From positions 1-20,642 of the forward strand of contig CANHHS010000010.1 of the NCBI GenBank assembly GCA_947460445.1: a stretch of 20,642 nt of DNA, read 5' to 3'. Position 1 is the stretch's first letter, and every line of letters begins with the position of its first letter. The translations under genes and the position numbers were made by a program. Positions 8,054 through 15,491 of this stretch are shown here, in pieces. Under the pieces are notes generated by a model, which was not told the origin of the DNA, did not search any database, and was given only the letters and a program-made list of their open reading frames with translations. This stretch comes from Opitutia bacterium (GTDB taxonomy: Bacteria > Verrucomicrobiota > Verrucomicrobiia > Opitutales > UBA953).

Positions 8054-8548
8054 TTAGATAGAGCCTTCTTCGGATCCTGCATCGTCGCCATCATCTTCAG
8101 CGACTTTAACAGCTGGGTGCTTCCCGGCCTTTGCTTCCGGACGACTAGCTGCCATGCGTGCGCGGAACGCAGCTTTCTCTTTAGCAACGAGGGCTTCTGC
8201 GGCCGGATCTGCTTTTGCTAACGCCTTGTCGCTTAAACTGCGCCAAGCGTTTTCAGAAGAAGCCGCCCGTTCGCGCGTCGATTTGTAATCGAGGTAGGCT
8301 TTGCGAGCAGCTGCCTTATCCGCTTTGGCCTGTTCGTAGGCAGCAGATACCTCGGGATCATCTGCAGCGATGCGCCGAGCTGCAGTTAAGCGCTGGCTTT
8401 CTTCCGAGGAGAGCGCCTTGACGTCTGCCGGTGCCTGTGTGGTAGCTTTGCTAGCACCATATAGGTGAGCGGGGCCGAGTGCGAGGATGGCCACCCAGCA
8501 AAGGGCGACGATTTGATGTGTTTTTGGGATATACATGTGTGTGTTCAT
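8054..8548 (-). CDS. Small exported Ala/Lys-rich helical protein, family not recognised
   Basis: I do not recognise this 164-residue protein. It starts MNTHMYIPK and has a hydrophobic stretch (residues about 12-25, IVALCWVAILALG) and a plausible signal-peptidase site near LYGA/SKA at about 32. The mature part is rich in Ala, Lys, Glu and Arg and looks like one or two long helices (about 45-135), probably coiled coil. It ends in an acidic tail (AEDDGDDAGSEEGSI). An upstream in-frame ATG at 8590 would add 14 residues (MHCRNSRGW...) and spoil the signal peptide, so I prefer 8548; the ATG at 8536 is also possible. No Shine-Dalgarno sequence is visible. It is divergent from the MIP channel gene across 66 bases and is followed by a strong terminator, so it is probably a single-gene unit. 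A periplasmic location is inferred from the signal peptide. Confidence 0.75.
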   Translation of the reverse strand: MNTHMYIPKTHQIVALCWVAILALGPAHLYGASKATTQAPADVKALSSEESQRLTAARRIAADDPEVSAAYEQAKADKAAARKAYLDYKSTRERAASSENAWRSLSDKALAKADPAAEALVAKEKAAFRARMAASRPEAKAGKHPAVKVAEDDGDDAGSEEGSI

Positions 8549-8576
8549 AGGAACGGGATTGAGCCAGCCCCGTGAA

Positions 8577-8606
8577 TTGCGACAGTGCAAGGCGCCCCCT
8601 ATAGGG
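8577..8606 (+). promoter_or_regulatory. Candidate promoter for the MIP channel gene, with palindromic -10 region
   Basis: TTGCGA (8577-8582) and TATAGG (8600-8605) are separated by exactly 17 bases, a good sigma-70-like arrangement. The -10 element lies within the perfect 10-base palindrome CCCTATAGGG (8597-8606). The predicted start of transcription (about 8611-8613) would fall 2-4 bases before the ATG at 8615, leaving almost no leader. Read from sequence only. Confidence 0.45.
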
Positions 8607-8614
8607 TTTATTCC

Positions 8615-9301
8615 ATGAACCGATTCACCGCAGAGTTTTTAGGTACCTTCTTTCTTACGACTTTCGCACTGATTGGAAATCCGCTCGGCTTGGCTGTCGG
8701 ACTGACTGCACTCATTTGGTCGCTTGGGCCGATCTCCGGAGCCCATTTTAATCCTGCGATCACGTTCGCACTGCGTATCCGCGGAAAAGTTACTACAGGG
8801 GAAATGTTAGGTTATATCGGAACACAATTTGTCGCTGTGTCGTCTGCCGCATTCATGACTGCGATGCTCGTTGGGCATAATCCAGAACGTGCCGAAGCCG
8901 CTGGAGCGGGTGTTCCGGATGCATGGCTTTCTGCGTTAACGGCGGAAATACTCGGCACCCTTTTCTTAGCGTTTGTTATTCTTGTCGTGGCGACGTCTCG
9001 CCGGGCTGCTGGCAATACGTATGCTGCGCCCGCCATCGGTGCCGCGCTTTTTGGCGCCCTTTCAGCTTTTGGCGCAACCTCAGGATTCTTTAATCCTGCA
9101 ATTACATGGGCCTCAGGGCTTCACGACCTCGTTTCATCTTTGCGGGCGGATACGGATGTTGCTCAGGCATTCTTTGCGGAACTCATCCGTTTCGGGAAGT
9201 TTCTGCCTTGGGCATGTTGCTTAATTGTCGTCCAATTCATCGGTGCGGTTTGTGCGAATGGCTTCTTTTGGCTTATTTACCCAGAAGATCGCGCAGGATA
9301 A
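8615..9301 (+). CDS. MIP/aquaporin-family channel with a non-standard second NPA motif
   Basis: This 228-residue inner-membrane protein has the aquaporin double repeat: conserved Glu in helices 1 and 4 (E7 in TAEFLGTF, E111 in TAEILGTL), NPA at 46-48 in SGAHFNPAIT, and NPA at 160-162 in SGFFNPAITWASG. About six hydrophobic helices plus the two half-helices are visible. Family members pass water, glycerol or other small neutral solutes. The odd point is residue 163: the second NPA is normally followed by Arg, which forms the selectivity filter, but here it is Ile, as in the first repeat. The loop after the second NPA is also long, with charged residues (LRADTD, about 177-182). I chose the ATG at 8615 over an in-frame GTG at 8585 because the latter adds ten non-family residues and lies inside the likely promoter. 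The gene is divergent from the small exported protein and precedes the membrane-protein and exporter genes on the same strand. Confidence 0.9.
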   Translation: MNRFTAEFLGTFFLTTFALIGNPLGLAVGLTALIWSLGPISGAHFNPAITFALRIRGKVTTGEMLGYIGTQFVAVSSAAFMTAMLVGHNPERAEAAGAGVPDAWLSALTAEILGTLFLAFVILVVATSRRAAGNTYAAPAIGAALFGALSAFGATSGFFNPAITWASGLHDLVSSLRADTDVAQAFFAELIRFGKFLPWACCLIVVQFIGAVCANGFFWLIYPEDRAG

Positions 9302-9350
9302 TTGAAGGACGACGCTTGCAGACTGGACGGACTCTCTCACGCTGTAGCCC

Positions 9351-9722
9351 ATGAACATCCATAAGCATTACAGCGAGTTAGTTGTCCTCTTGTCTTTTGT
9401 GGTCGTGTTGGTCGCTCTTTTAAAGGGGCCACGTCCAGTCTTTCAGCGCGTTGTTGCCGTACTATTGGATATCAATCTTCTTCTCGGAGCTTACCAATGG
9501 TACAGCGTTTACCCAAAATCGGTTTCCCTGTTGCACCCATTACTTGCCCTTGCCGCCGTCGGCCTCGCTCATGCTTCCGCACGCAGTGACGACCGGAAGA
9601 AAGTCGTCACATTCTGGTCGCTCGTGCTGGTTATCCTTTTAACAGCTTGGGCCGTTCACGCGCCTTGGGGGCCTGCCATCTTGAAGAACATCTTGATGGT
9701 TGGCGGTGCACCAGCGGCTTAA
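9351..9722 (+). CDS. Small four-helix membrane protein, unknown function
   Basis: I do not recognise this 123-residue protein. It has four predicted membrane segments, at about 8-24, 31-50, 60-74 and 86-103, with short loops and a basic cytosolic-type loop at about 78-85 (RSDDRKK). Five histidines are present (H4, H6, H62, H74, H103). H62 and H74 lie at the two ends of the third helix, which could allow cofactor or metal binding, but there is no recognisable heme-protein signature. The gene starts 49 bases after the MIP channel gene and ends 30 bases before the ABC permease gene, all on the same strand, with no terminator visible between them. It may belong to the same transcription unit as the exporter. 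No Shine-Dalgarno sequence precedes the ATG. It could be an accessory subunit of the exporter or unrelated. Confidence 0.75.
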   Translation: MNIHKHYSELVVLLSFVVVLVALLKGPRPVFQRVVAVLLDINLLLGAYQWYSVYPKSVSLLHPLLALAAVGLAHASARSDDRKKVVTFWSLVLVILLTAWAVHAPWGPAILKNILMVGGAPAA

Positions 9723-9752
9723 GCAGGAACTTCGTTACGCAGACGCCATAGC

Positions 9753-10943
9753 ATGTATCGCTTAGCGCTTAACATGCTATTTGGGGACCGGGCAAAGCTT
9801 GCCATGCTTCTTTGCGGGCTAAGCTTTTCGGCATTATTAATGGCGCAGCAGAGTTCGGTTTTCTTCGGCATCATGAGTTGGACGTATACGCCGATGGTTA
9901 ACATCCGTGCGTCAATTTGGGTGAGCGATTCAGAAGTCGAGCAGGTCAACGACGCCAAACCGATGCGCGACACAGACGTCAGCCGCGTCCGCTCTGTCGA
10001 CGGCGTCTCTTGGGCCGCGCCGCTTCACTCTTCAATCATGCAAGCCCGCATGCCCAACGGGAAATTTAAACTTATTTCCCTTGTTGGTATTGATAGCGAT
10101 ACGTTTGCCGGAGCTCCTGCCACGCTCACCCAGGGCAACATTGAAGACCTGCGTTTGCCCAACACTGTCTTGGTTGATGAATGGGGCGCGAACCTGCTTG
10201 GCCATGTCGTCATTCAGCCAGATGGATCTGAAAAAATTATCCCGCTCCAGATCGGCGATACCTTTGAGCTAAATGACACCGAAGCTCGTATTGTTGGTAT
10301 TTGTCGGGTGAAGCGCGCATTTACCGGAGGCCCTTTTGTTTACACAACCTACGATCGCGCCAAGGCTTACACGGCGAATGTGCGACGCGCCCTGAGTTAT
10401 GTTTTGGTCGAACCGCGTGACGGCGTTTCTGTCGACGACCTGCGACTACGCATTGAAAGAGAAACGGGACTCAAAGCATGGACATCCGACACAGATCTTT
10501 GGCACTGGAAGGAAGGCAGCTTGGCGCGCAGTACTTTTTGGTGGTTCTGGAAAAATACGGGAATTCCTTTTTCTTTTGGAACAGCCGTTTTGCTCGGACT
10601 TTTTGTCGGCATCGCGATTTCAGGCCAAACCTTCTATTCGTTTGTTCTGGAGAATTTAAAATACTTCGCAGCAATTAAGGCAATGGGCGCAAGTATGGGC
10701 GTGCTCGCGCGCATGCTCCTCCTCCAGGCACTAACCGCCGGCATGCTGGGCTTTGGCTTAGGCGTGGGTATGGCACAAGCTATCGGGCGCGGCATGATCG
10801 AGAAAGGCATGCCGCCGTTTGTGATGTACCCACAAATTCTTTGGGCAACCTTCGTACTCGTATTAGGCATTAGCTTAATATCAGCCCTCATCGGCATGGT
10901 TAAAGTTGCCCGAGTTGATCCAGCCTCCGTCTTCCGTGGCTAA
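9753..10943 (+). CDS. ABC exporter permease, FtsX/MacB-like fold (DevC type)
   Basis: This 396-residue inner-membrane protein is the permease of the tripartite exporter encoded by this and the next three genes. It shows the FtsX-type topology: one N-terminal membrane helix (about 16-38, LAMLLCGLSF...), a large extracytoplasmic domain of about 220 residues, and three C-terminal helices (about 268-292, 310-340 and 352-382). It ends in the family-typical KVARVDPASVFRG. Permeases of this type (MacB, LolC/E, DevC) do not move substrate through a membrane pore. They use the periplasmic domain to drive it through an adaptor and outer-membrane channel. The extracytoplasmic domain is shorter than in classical MacB, and the ATPase is a separate protein, as in DevBCA. 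No Shine-Dalgarno sequence is visible. The stop is one base before the ATPase start, so coupling is likely. The substrate is unknown. Confidence 0.88.
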   Translation: MYRLALNMLFGDRAKLAMLLCGLSFSALLMAQQSSVFFGIMSWTYTPMVNIRASIWVSDSEVEQVNDAKPMRDTDVSRVRSVDGVSWAAPLHSSIMQARMPNGKFKLISLVGIDSDTFAGAPATLTQGNIEDLRLPNTVLVDEWGANLLGHVVIQPDGSEKIIPLQIGDTFELNDTEARIVGICRVKRAFTGGPFVYTTYDRAKAYTANVRRALSYVLVEPRDGVSVDDLRLRIERETGLKAWTSDTDLWHWKEGSLARSTFWWFWKNTGIPFSFGTAVLLGLFVGIAISGQTFYSFVLENLKYFAAIKAMGASMGVLARMLLLQALTAGMLGFGLGVGMAQAIGRGMIEKGMPPFVMYPQILWATFVLVLGISLISALIGMVKVARVDPASVFRG

Positions 10944-10944
10944 T

Positions 10945-11676
10945 ATGAGTACAGCGACAAACATTGTGACCGCAGTGCGCATCCATGGCGTCGACAAATC
11001 TTTTGGGCCTGCGGAATCCGCGGTGATGGCACTTAAGCAGGTAGATTTTGAAGCGCGGCAAGGTGAACTCATTATGCTCGTCGGCCCTTCGGGTTGCGGG
11101 AAGACAACCTTGCTGTCAGTCATCGCCGGCACCTTGCGTGCGGATGCGGGCAGTACAGAAGTTTTTGGGCAGCGTTTGGATGGATTGTCACAAGAGGAGC
11201 TCACAGCCTTTCGCCGGAAGAACCTCGGCTTTGTTTTTCAATCCTTTAACCTCATTCCAACCCTTAGTGTACGCGAGAACGTGATGGTGCCTTTGCTTAT
11301 CCAAGGAATATCCTATGGGGAAGCTGCAATAAAAGCTGGGGCCATCCTGGCAAAGGTTGGCCTCGAAGGCCGTGAAGACGGATCTGCCACGGCGCTCTCT
11401 GGTGGACAGCAACAGCGCGTAGCCATTGCCCGTGCCTTGGTTCATGAGCCGCCCCTCTTAATTTGCGATGAACCGACTTCCGCTTTAGATAAAGATACCG
11501 GTGGAAAAGTCATGGAAATGATTCGCGATCTCTCTCATTCACCCAATCGCTGCGTTATTGTGGTAACGCACGACCAGCGGATATTCCGTTTTGCAGACCG
11601 CATTGCAGAAATGGAAGACGGGCGCATTCGTCGGGTTGTTGACGACCCGCGCCAACTCGAAACACCTTCTTACTAA
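10945..11676 (+). CDS. ABC exporter ATP-binding subunit (DevA/LolD/MacB-NBD type)
   Basis: This 243-residue cytoplasmic ATPase powers the neighbouring permease. All nucleotide-binding elements are intact: Walker A GPSGCGKTT (47-55), Q-loop Q99 in FVFQSFNLIP, signature LSGGQQQ (151-157), Walker B LLICDEP (171-177) with the catalytic Glu, D-loop SALD, and switch histidine H209 in VVTHD. The wording FVFQSFNLIPTLSVRENV and THDQRIFRFADRI is typical of the LolD/MacB/DevA branch that pairs with FtsX-like permeases. I chose the ATG one base after the permease stop. An in-frame TTG at 10906 would give a 13-residue extension entirely within the permease gene. The adaptor gene follows after 4 bases. The arrangement indicates an operon with coupled translation, although no ribosome site is visible. 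Confidence 0.95.
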   Translation: MSTATNIVTAVRIHGVDKSFGPAESAVMALKQVDFEARQGELIMLVGPSGCGKTTLLSVIAGTLRADAGSTEVFGQRLDGLSQEELTAFRRKNLGFVFQSFNLIPTLSVRENVMVPLLIQGISYGEAAIKAGAILAKVGLEGREDGSATALSGGQQQRVAIARALVHEPPLLICDEPTSALDKDTGGKVMEMIRDLSHSPNRCVIVVTHDQRIFRFADRIAEMEDGRIRRVVDDPRQLETPSY

Positions 11677-11680
11677 ACTT

Positions 11681-12565
11681 ATGAAACTCCCACCTAAGCG
11701 CGTTTGGCTCATTGCGCTGGCTGCCGCTGGCGCAATTGCCGCCATCCAGCTTGCTTCAAAAGCAGGCCAAACGCCCCCAATCACGCCTCCGCCGTACCAG
11801 CCAGCCGTACGTACGAAAGAGGGCTTACTCTCTGCTGCAGGCCTAGTTGAAGCTGTGGCCGAGAACACACTTGTTGGAGTGCCGATGGCTGGCGTGGTGC
11901 AGACCGTGTCCGTTAAAGTTTCTCAACAAGTCAAAGCCGGAGACCCACTACTCACGCTCGATACGCGTGAACTTATACCCGCACTTGCCATCGCGGAAGC
12001 TTCTGCCGCTCGTGCTGAAGATGCAGCTCGCCGAATGATTTCCCTCGAAGGCACGGGCGCCATCTCTGGGTCTGCATTGCAAGACGCGCGTTTGGCTGCA
12101 CAAGAAGCCCGTGCGCGGGCAGCTTTGGCGAAGGCAAGTCTTGAGCGGGCGGTTATTCGTTCGCCAATCGACGGAACTGTTTTGCAAGTTAACGTGCGCG
12201 TTGGCGAGTTTGTGACCGCTGGCGGCAAAGTCCCTGTCATCATCGGCGACATTTCGCACTTACAGATTCGCTGCGACATCGATGAACAGATGGCCCCCCG
12301 CATGCGCGAGAATCTTCCTGCCAAAGGCTATTTAAAAGGTGAGGTCAATCGAGCAGGCGAAGCCGACCACTCAATTCCACTTCGCTTTGTGCGCATCGAA
12401 CCTTTTGTAGTTCCGAAGGTCTCGCTTACAGGCGGAAGCGCCGAGCGCGTTGACACCCGCGTGCTCCAAGTCATCTACCAATTTGATCGTCCAGCGGATC
12501 GACCTGTTTTTGTCGGCCAACAAATGGATGTCTATATCGATGCCTCGCCTGAAGCTTCCAAGTAA
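11681..12565 (+). CDS. Periplasmic adaptor (membrane fusion) protein, HlyD/DevB family
   Basis: This 294-residue protein should link the inner-membrane ABC permease to the outer-membrane channel. An N-terminal membrane anchor (about 8-25) is followed by a Pro-rich linker (31-41). The first lipoyl half-motif lies at about 62-95 (GVVQTVSVKVSQQVKAGDPL) and a short Ala-rich coiled-coil hairpin at about 98-158. The second lipoyl half is at about 160-192 (SPIDGTVLQV, RVGEFV), and a beta-barrel domain runs to the end. Segments RVDTRVLQVIY and VFVGQQMDVYI match the DevB style of adaptor. I chose the ATG 4 bases after the ATPase stop. An in-frame upstream start at 11591 would add 30 residues antagonistic to the anchor and overlap the ATPase gene. 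The end overlaps the next gene by 26 bases in another frame. There is no lipobox, so the protein is probably held by its helix. Confidence 0.9.
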   Translation: MKLPPKRVWLIALAAAGAIAAIQLASKAGQTPPITPPPYQPAVRTKEGLLSAAGLVEAVAENTLVGVPMAGVVQTVSVKVSQQVKAGDPLLTLDTRELIPALAIAEASAARAEDAARRMISLEGTGAISGSALQDARLAAQEARARAALAKASLERAVIRSPIDGTVLQVNVRVGEFVTAGGKVPVIIGDISHLQIRCDIDEQMAPRMRENLPAKGYLKGEVNRAGEADHSIPLRFVRIEPFVVPKVSLTGGSAERVDTRVLQVIYQFDRPADRPVFVGQQMDVYIDASPEASK

Positions 12566-13964
12566 AGTGCTCTTTGCTGCGGCACTCCTTGCGGGGTGTG
12601 CAACTTCGTCGGAGCAATCTGACGGCGTGGTGTTGCCCAAGGACGTCCATTGGTCTGCCGAAAGCCCAGGCCAGCGGGCATCGTCCGAATGGTGGAAATC
12701 TTTCGGCGACCCACATTTAACCGAACTCATCACCCGAGCGCTGCGCGATAATCCGGATATGGCGATTGCCGCTGCGCGCGTTCGAGAGGCGCGTGCGAGC
12801 GTGACGGCCACCGATGCAGATTTGTTACCAAGGCTTGACGCCAAACTGGCTCAACAGGACCAGCGCATTTCTGGTGAAACGGGGCGCAACTTCCCTGGCT
12901 TGCCGCGCCGCAGCAGCGTTACTTCCGTCGGCGTCCAGCTGTCGTGGGAGATAGATTTATGGGATCGCGCCGGATCGCTTTCTAAAGCCGCTCTCAACGA
13001 AGCTTATGCGGCAGGGCTGAGTGAAGCTTCCGCCAAAGTATCACTTGCCGCCGAAGTCGCCCGCACTTGGTTTGCGGTTCGACTTCAGCGCGAAAATCTT
13101 GCCTGCCTCGAAGCGGAGTTCGCTGCACGCATGGCAGAGTTGGCGCACACAGAAAATCGCTTCAAGGCCGGTATTGTGGATAGCGATTTTATTTCCGCTG
13201 CGAAATTGGCTGCAGCTCAAGCTAAAGCTGCCGAGGCCGATGGACGTCGCCGATTGGCTTCGGCCGAAAACGCTTTGCGCGTCCTGGTTGGTGCACCTGT
13301 TGGCGCGGCCTTGCCTGCGACAACAATCGATGTCACTGGCCCCGCAACCCTTGCGGTAGTGATGCCTGAGATGAGCGCGGGTGTGCCCAGCGACCTCTTA
13401 TTGAATCGTCCCGATATCCAAGCTGTCGAACGACAGCTTGACGCGTCAGTTGCGCGCGAGGGCGCTGCTCGTGCTAACTATTATCCACACTTAACCCTCA
13501 TCGGCGATGCGGGCTGGCAAGCTGATCCCGCATCCCGTGTCGGCCAAGGGTCCTCAGGTTTCTGGAGCCTTACACCGACACTCACATTACCAATTTTTGA
13601 AGGCACTCGAAACGATGCTGCGCTCGAACAGGCCCAGGCACGTTTCGATATCGCTCGCGGCACCTATCGCAAAGCAGTCCTCAATGCATTCCGCGAAGTG
13701 GATGATGCGCTTGTCGACATACGAGAGCTTGGCACTCAAGAATTGCTTGCGGGCAAAGTTGTCGAAGCCGTTCGCGAACGTTTGGTGAATGCCGAGGCTC
13801 GAGTGCAAGCGGGACTTACCAACGAGTCCGAAGTTCTTTCAGCACGACTCGACCTCTTCCTCGCGCGTCGCACGCTTGCAGCTTACGGCTGGGAGCGTCG
13901 GCAGGCTGCGGTGCGCCTAGCAGCCGCCACAGGTGGTGGCTGGCAAGCTTCCACCGACAAATAA
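12540..13964 (+). CDS. Outer-membrane efflux lipoprotein, TolC/OprM/NodT family
   Basis: This 474-residue protein is the outer-membrane channel of the exporter. Starting at the ATG at 12540 gives a lipoprotein signal peptide with lipobox LAGC, making C20 the lipidated residue. An earlier in-frame start at 12450 gives 30 extra residues lying wholly within the adaptor gene and would bury the signal peptide. The mature protein has the two-repeat TolC layout: WWKSFGDPHL and the NPDMAIAAARVREARA helix near the beginning, LSWEIDLWDRAG (family 'W.iDlfG') near residue 140, and NRPDIQAVERQL and ANYYPHL in the second half, followed by LTLPIFEG. These are strong marks of the NodT/OprM efflux branch. Trimer formation is known for the family. 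It is the last gene of the operon, with a bidirectional terminator directly after the stop. Confidence 0.93.
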   Translation: MPRLKLPSKVLFAAALLAGCATSSEQSDGVVLPKDVHWSAESPGQRASSEWWKSFGDPHLTELITRALRDNPDMAIAAARVREARASVTATDADLLPRLDAKLAQQDQRISGETGRNFPGLPRRSSVTSVGVQLSWEIDLWDRAGSLSKAALNEAYAAGLSEASAKVSLAAEVARTWFAVRLQRENLACLEAEFAARMAELAHTENRFKAGIVDSDFISAAKLAAAQAKAAEADGRRRLASAENALRVLVGAPVGAALPATTIDVTGPATLAVVMPEMSAGVPSDLLLNRPDIQAVERQLDASVAREGAARANYYPHLTLIGDAGWQADPASRVGQGSSGFWSLTPTLTLPIFEGTRNDAALEQAQARFDIARGTYRKAVLNAFREVDDALVDIRELGTQELLAGKVVEAVRERLVNAEARVQAGLTNESEVLSARLDLFLARRTLAAYGWERRQAAVRLAAATGGGWQASTDK

Positions 13965-13989
13965 AAAACCCCGGCGGACCGGGGCTTTT
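13963..13989. terminator. Bidirectional intrinsic terminator between the exporter operon and gnd
   Basis: A 6-bp GC stem CCCCGG / CCGGGG (13969-13974 and 13979-13984) with loop CGGA is flanked by an A run (13963-13968) and a T run (13986-13989). It can therefore work for the plus-strand efflux gene, whose stop overlaps the A run, and for minus-strand gnd, which stops at 13992. Confidence 0.85.
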
Positions 13990-13991
13990 GG

Positions 13992-15491
13992 TTAGGCCTT
14001 AATTTGCGGGCGCTTGGGATCCGGCCAGTCGATATGGAAGAACTCGCCACGTGGCTTGTCCGTCCGCTCGTAAGTGTGTGCGCCAAAGAAGTCGCGTTGG
14101 CCTTGGAGAAGATTTTGAGGCAGACGCTCTGTGCGATAGGAGTCGAAGTACGCAAGCGCCGAGCCGAGCGTTGGCACGGGAATGCCGTGCTTCACGGCAA
14201 GGCCAATGACTTTGCGCCAATTCTTTTGAGCCTTCCGCATCGTCTTCTTAAAGTACGGATCGAGCATGAGGTTCGCGAGGCGAGGCTTCTTGCCAAACGC
14301 CTCTGTAATTTTTTGGAGGAAGCTAGCCCGAATAATGCAACCGCCACGCCAGATCTGGGCGATTTCGCCGAAGTTTAATTTCCAGTTATACTCCTTCTGC
14401 GCTTCGCGCATGAGCTGGAATCCTTGGGCGTAAGAACAAATCTTGGCTGAGTAGAGGGCGTCATGGATCTGTGCGACGACCTTCGCGCGATCGACTTTAC
14501 CCGTGATGCGTGGCTTCGGGCCGCGTAAGGATTTAGCAGCAGCGACGCGCTCATCTTTAATCGCCGATAAGCAGCGAGCGAAGACAGCTTCGGCAATCGT
14601 TGGAGCGGCCACGCCCATATCGAGGGCATTTGCACTCGTCCATTTTCCGGTACCTTTTTGTCCAGCGGTGTCGAGGATGACGTCGACCAAGGGGGCGCCC
14701 GTCTCGGGGTCTTTTTGGCGCAGGACTTTAGCGGTGATCTCAATTAAGAAAGAATTCAGTTCGCCGCGATTCCACTCTTCAAAGACTGCACCAACTTCAT
14801 CGGGCGTCATTCCGAGCAAGCCGCGCATTAAGTCGTAGGCTTCACAAATCATCTGCATGTCGCCGTACTCAATGCCGTTGTGAACCATCTTCACGTAGTG
14901 CCCAGCGCCATCGGGCCCGATGTAGGCAACACAGGGCACGCCGCCTTGAATGGGCTTTCCGGGTTTTGCACCGGTGCGTTCAACGCCCGTCGTTGCATCG
15001 ACCTTTGAGGCGACCGCTTCCCAAATAGGTTTGAGCTCTGCCCAGGCAGCGGGATCGCCACCGGGCATGAGGGATGGACCGAAGCGGGCGCCTTCTTCGC
15101 CGCCAGAAACACCTGAACCAATAAAGCGAAGACCTTTTGCCTTCAGGGCTTTTTCGCGCCGGATGGTATCCGTCCAGAGTGCATTACCGCCGTCGATGAT
15201 GATATCGCCGGGCTCAAAAACTTTTGCGAGTTCGTCGATGACCGCATCGGTCGGGCTGCCAGCCTTAACCAAGATGACCGCCTTACGGGGCCGTTTGAGG
15301 GAAGCTGCAAACTCAGCCACCGTCTTAGAGCCAGATAATTTCCCAGGCGTATTGCGGTTGGCGGCGATAAATTCATCCGTCTTCGCCGTTGTTCGGTTAT
15401 AAACGGTAATGGCGAAGCCGTGGTCTGCGATATTGAGGGCGAGGTTCTGGCCCATCACGGCCAGGCCAATAAGGCCAATGTCGGAGTTCAT
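13992..15491 (-). CDS. gnd: 6-phosphogluconate dehydrogenase (decarboxylating)
   Basis: This 499-residue cytoplasmic enzyme oxidises and decarboxylates 6-phosphogluconate to ribulose 5-phosphate, making NADPH in the pentose phosphate pathway. The N-terminal Rossmann motif is GLAVMG (9-14), followed by the NADP-type YNRT (31-34). Substrate and catalytic residues are present: SGVSGGEEGARFGPSLMPGG (126-145), and K201, N205 and E208 in HYVKMVHNGIEYGD. Further marks are ILDTAGQKGTGKW and the C-terminal QRDFFGAHTYER. The E. coli enzyme has 468 residues; part of the extra length is a Gly/Lys-containing insert before the catalytic lysine (about 167-183, TTGVERTGAKPGKP). I chose the ATG at 15491 because the first residues then match the family. 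An in-frame ATG 90 bases upstream would add Pro/Leu-rich sequence unlike Gnd. There is no Shine-Dalgarno sequence; TATAGC lies directly before the ATG. The gene is divergent from gltB and shares a terminator with the exporter operon. Confidence 0.95.
   Translation of the reverse strand: MNSDIGLIGLAVMGQNLALNIADHGFAITVYNRTTAKTDEFIAANRNTPGKLSGSKTVAEFAASLKRPRKAVILVKAGSPTDAVIDELAKVFEPGDIIIDGGNALWTDTIRREKALKAKGLRFIGSGVSGGEEGARFGPSLMPGGDPAAWAELKPIWEAVASKVDATTGVERTGAKPGKPIQGGVPCVAYIGPDGAGHYVKMVHNGIEYGDMQMICEAYDLMRGLLGMTPDEVGAVFEEWNRGELNSFLIEITAKVLRQKDPETGAPLVDVILDTAGQKGTGKWTSANALDMGVAAPTIAEAVFARCLSAIKDERVAAAKSLRGPKPRITGKVDRAKVVAQIHDALYSAKICSYAQGFQLMREAQKEYNWKLNFGEIAQIWRGGCIIRASFLQKITEAFGKKPRLANLMLDPYFKKTMRKAQKNWRKVIGLAVKHGIPVPTLGSALAYFDSYRTERLPQNLLQGQRDFFGAHTYERTDKPRGEFFHIDWPDPKRPQIKA

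Noticed and set aside
12450..12539. Longer N-terminus of the outer-membrane lipoprotein
   Set aside because: It lies wholly within the adaptor gene in another frame. The ATG at 12540 gives a clean lipoprotein signal with LAGC.
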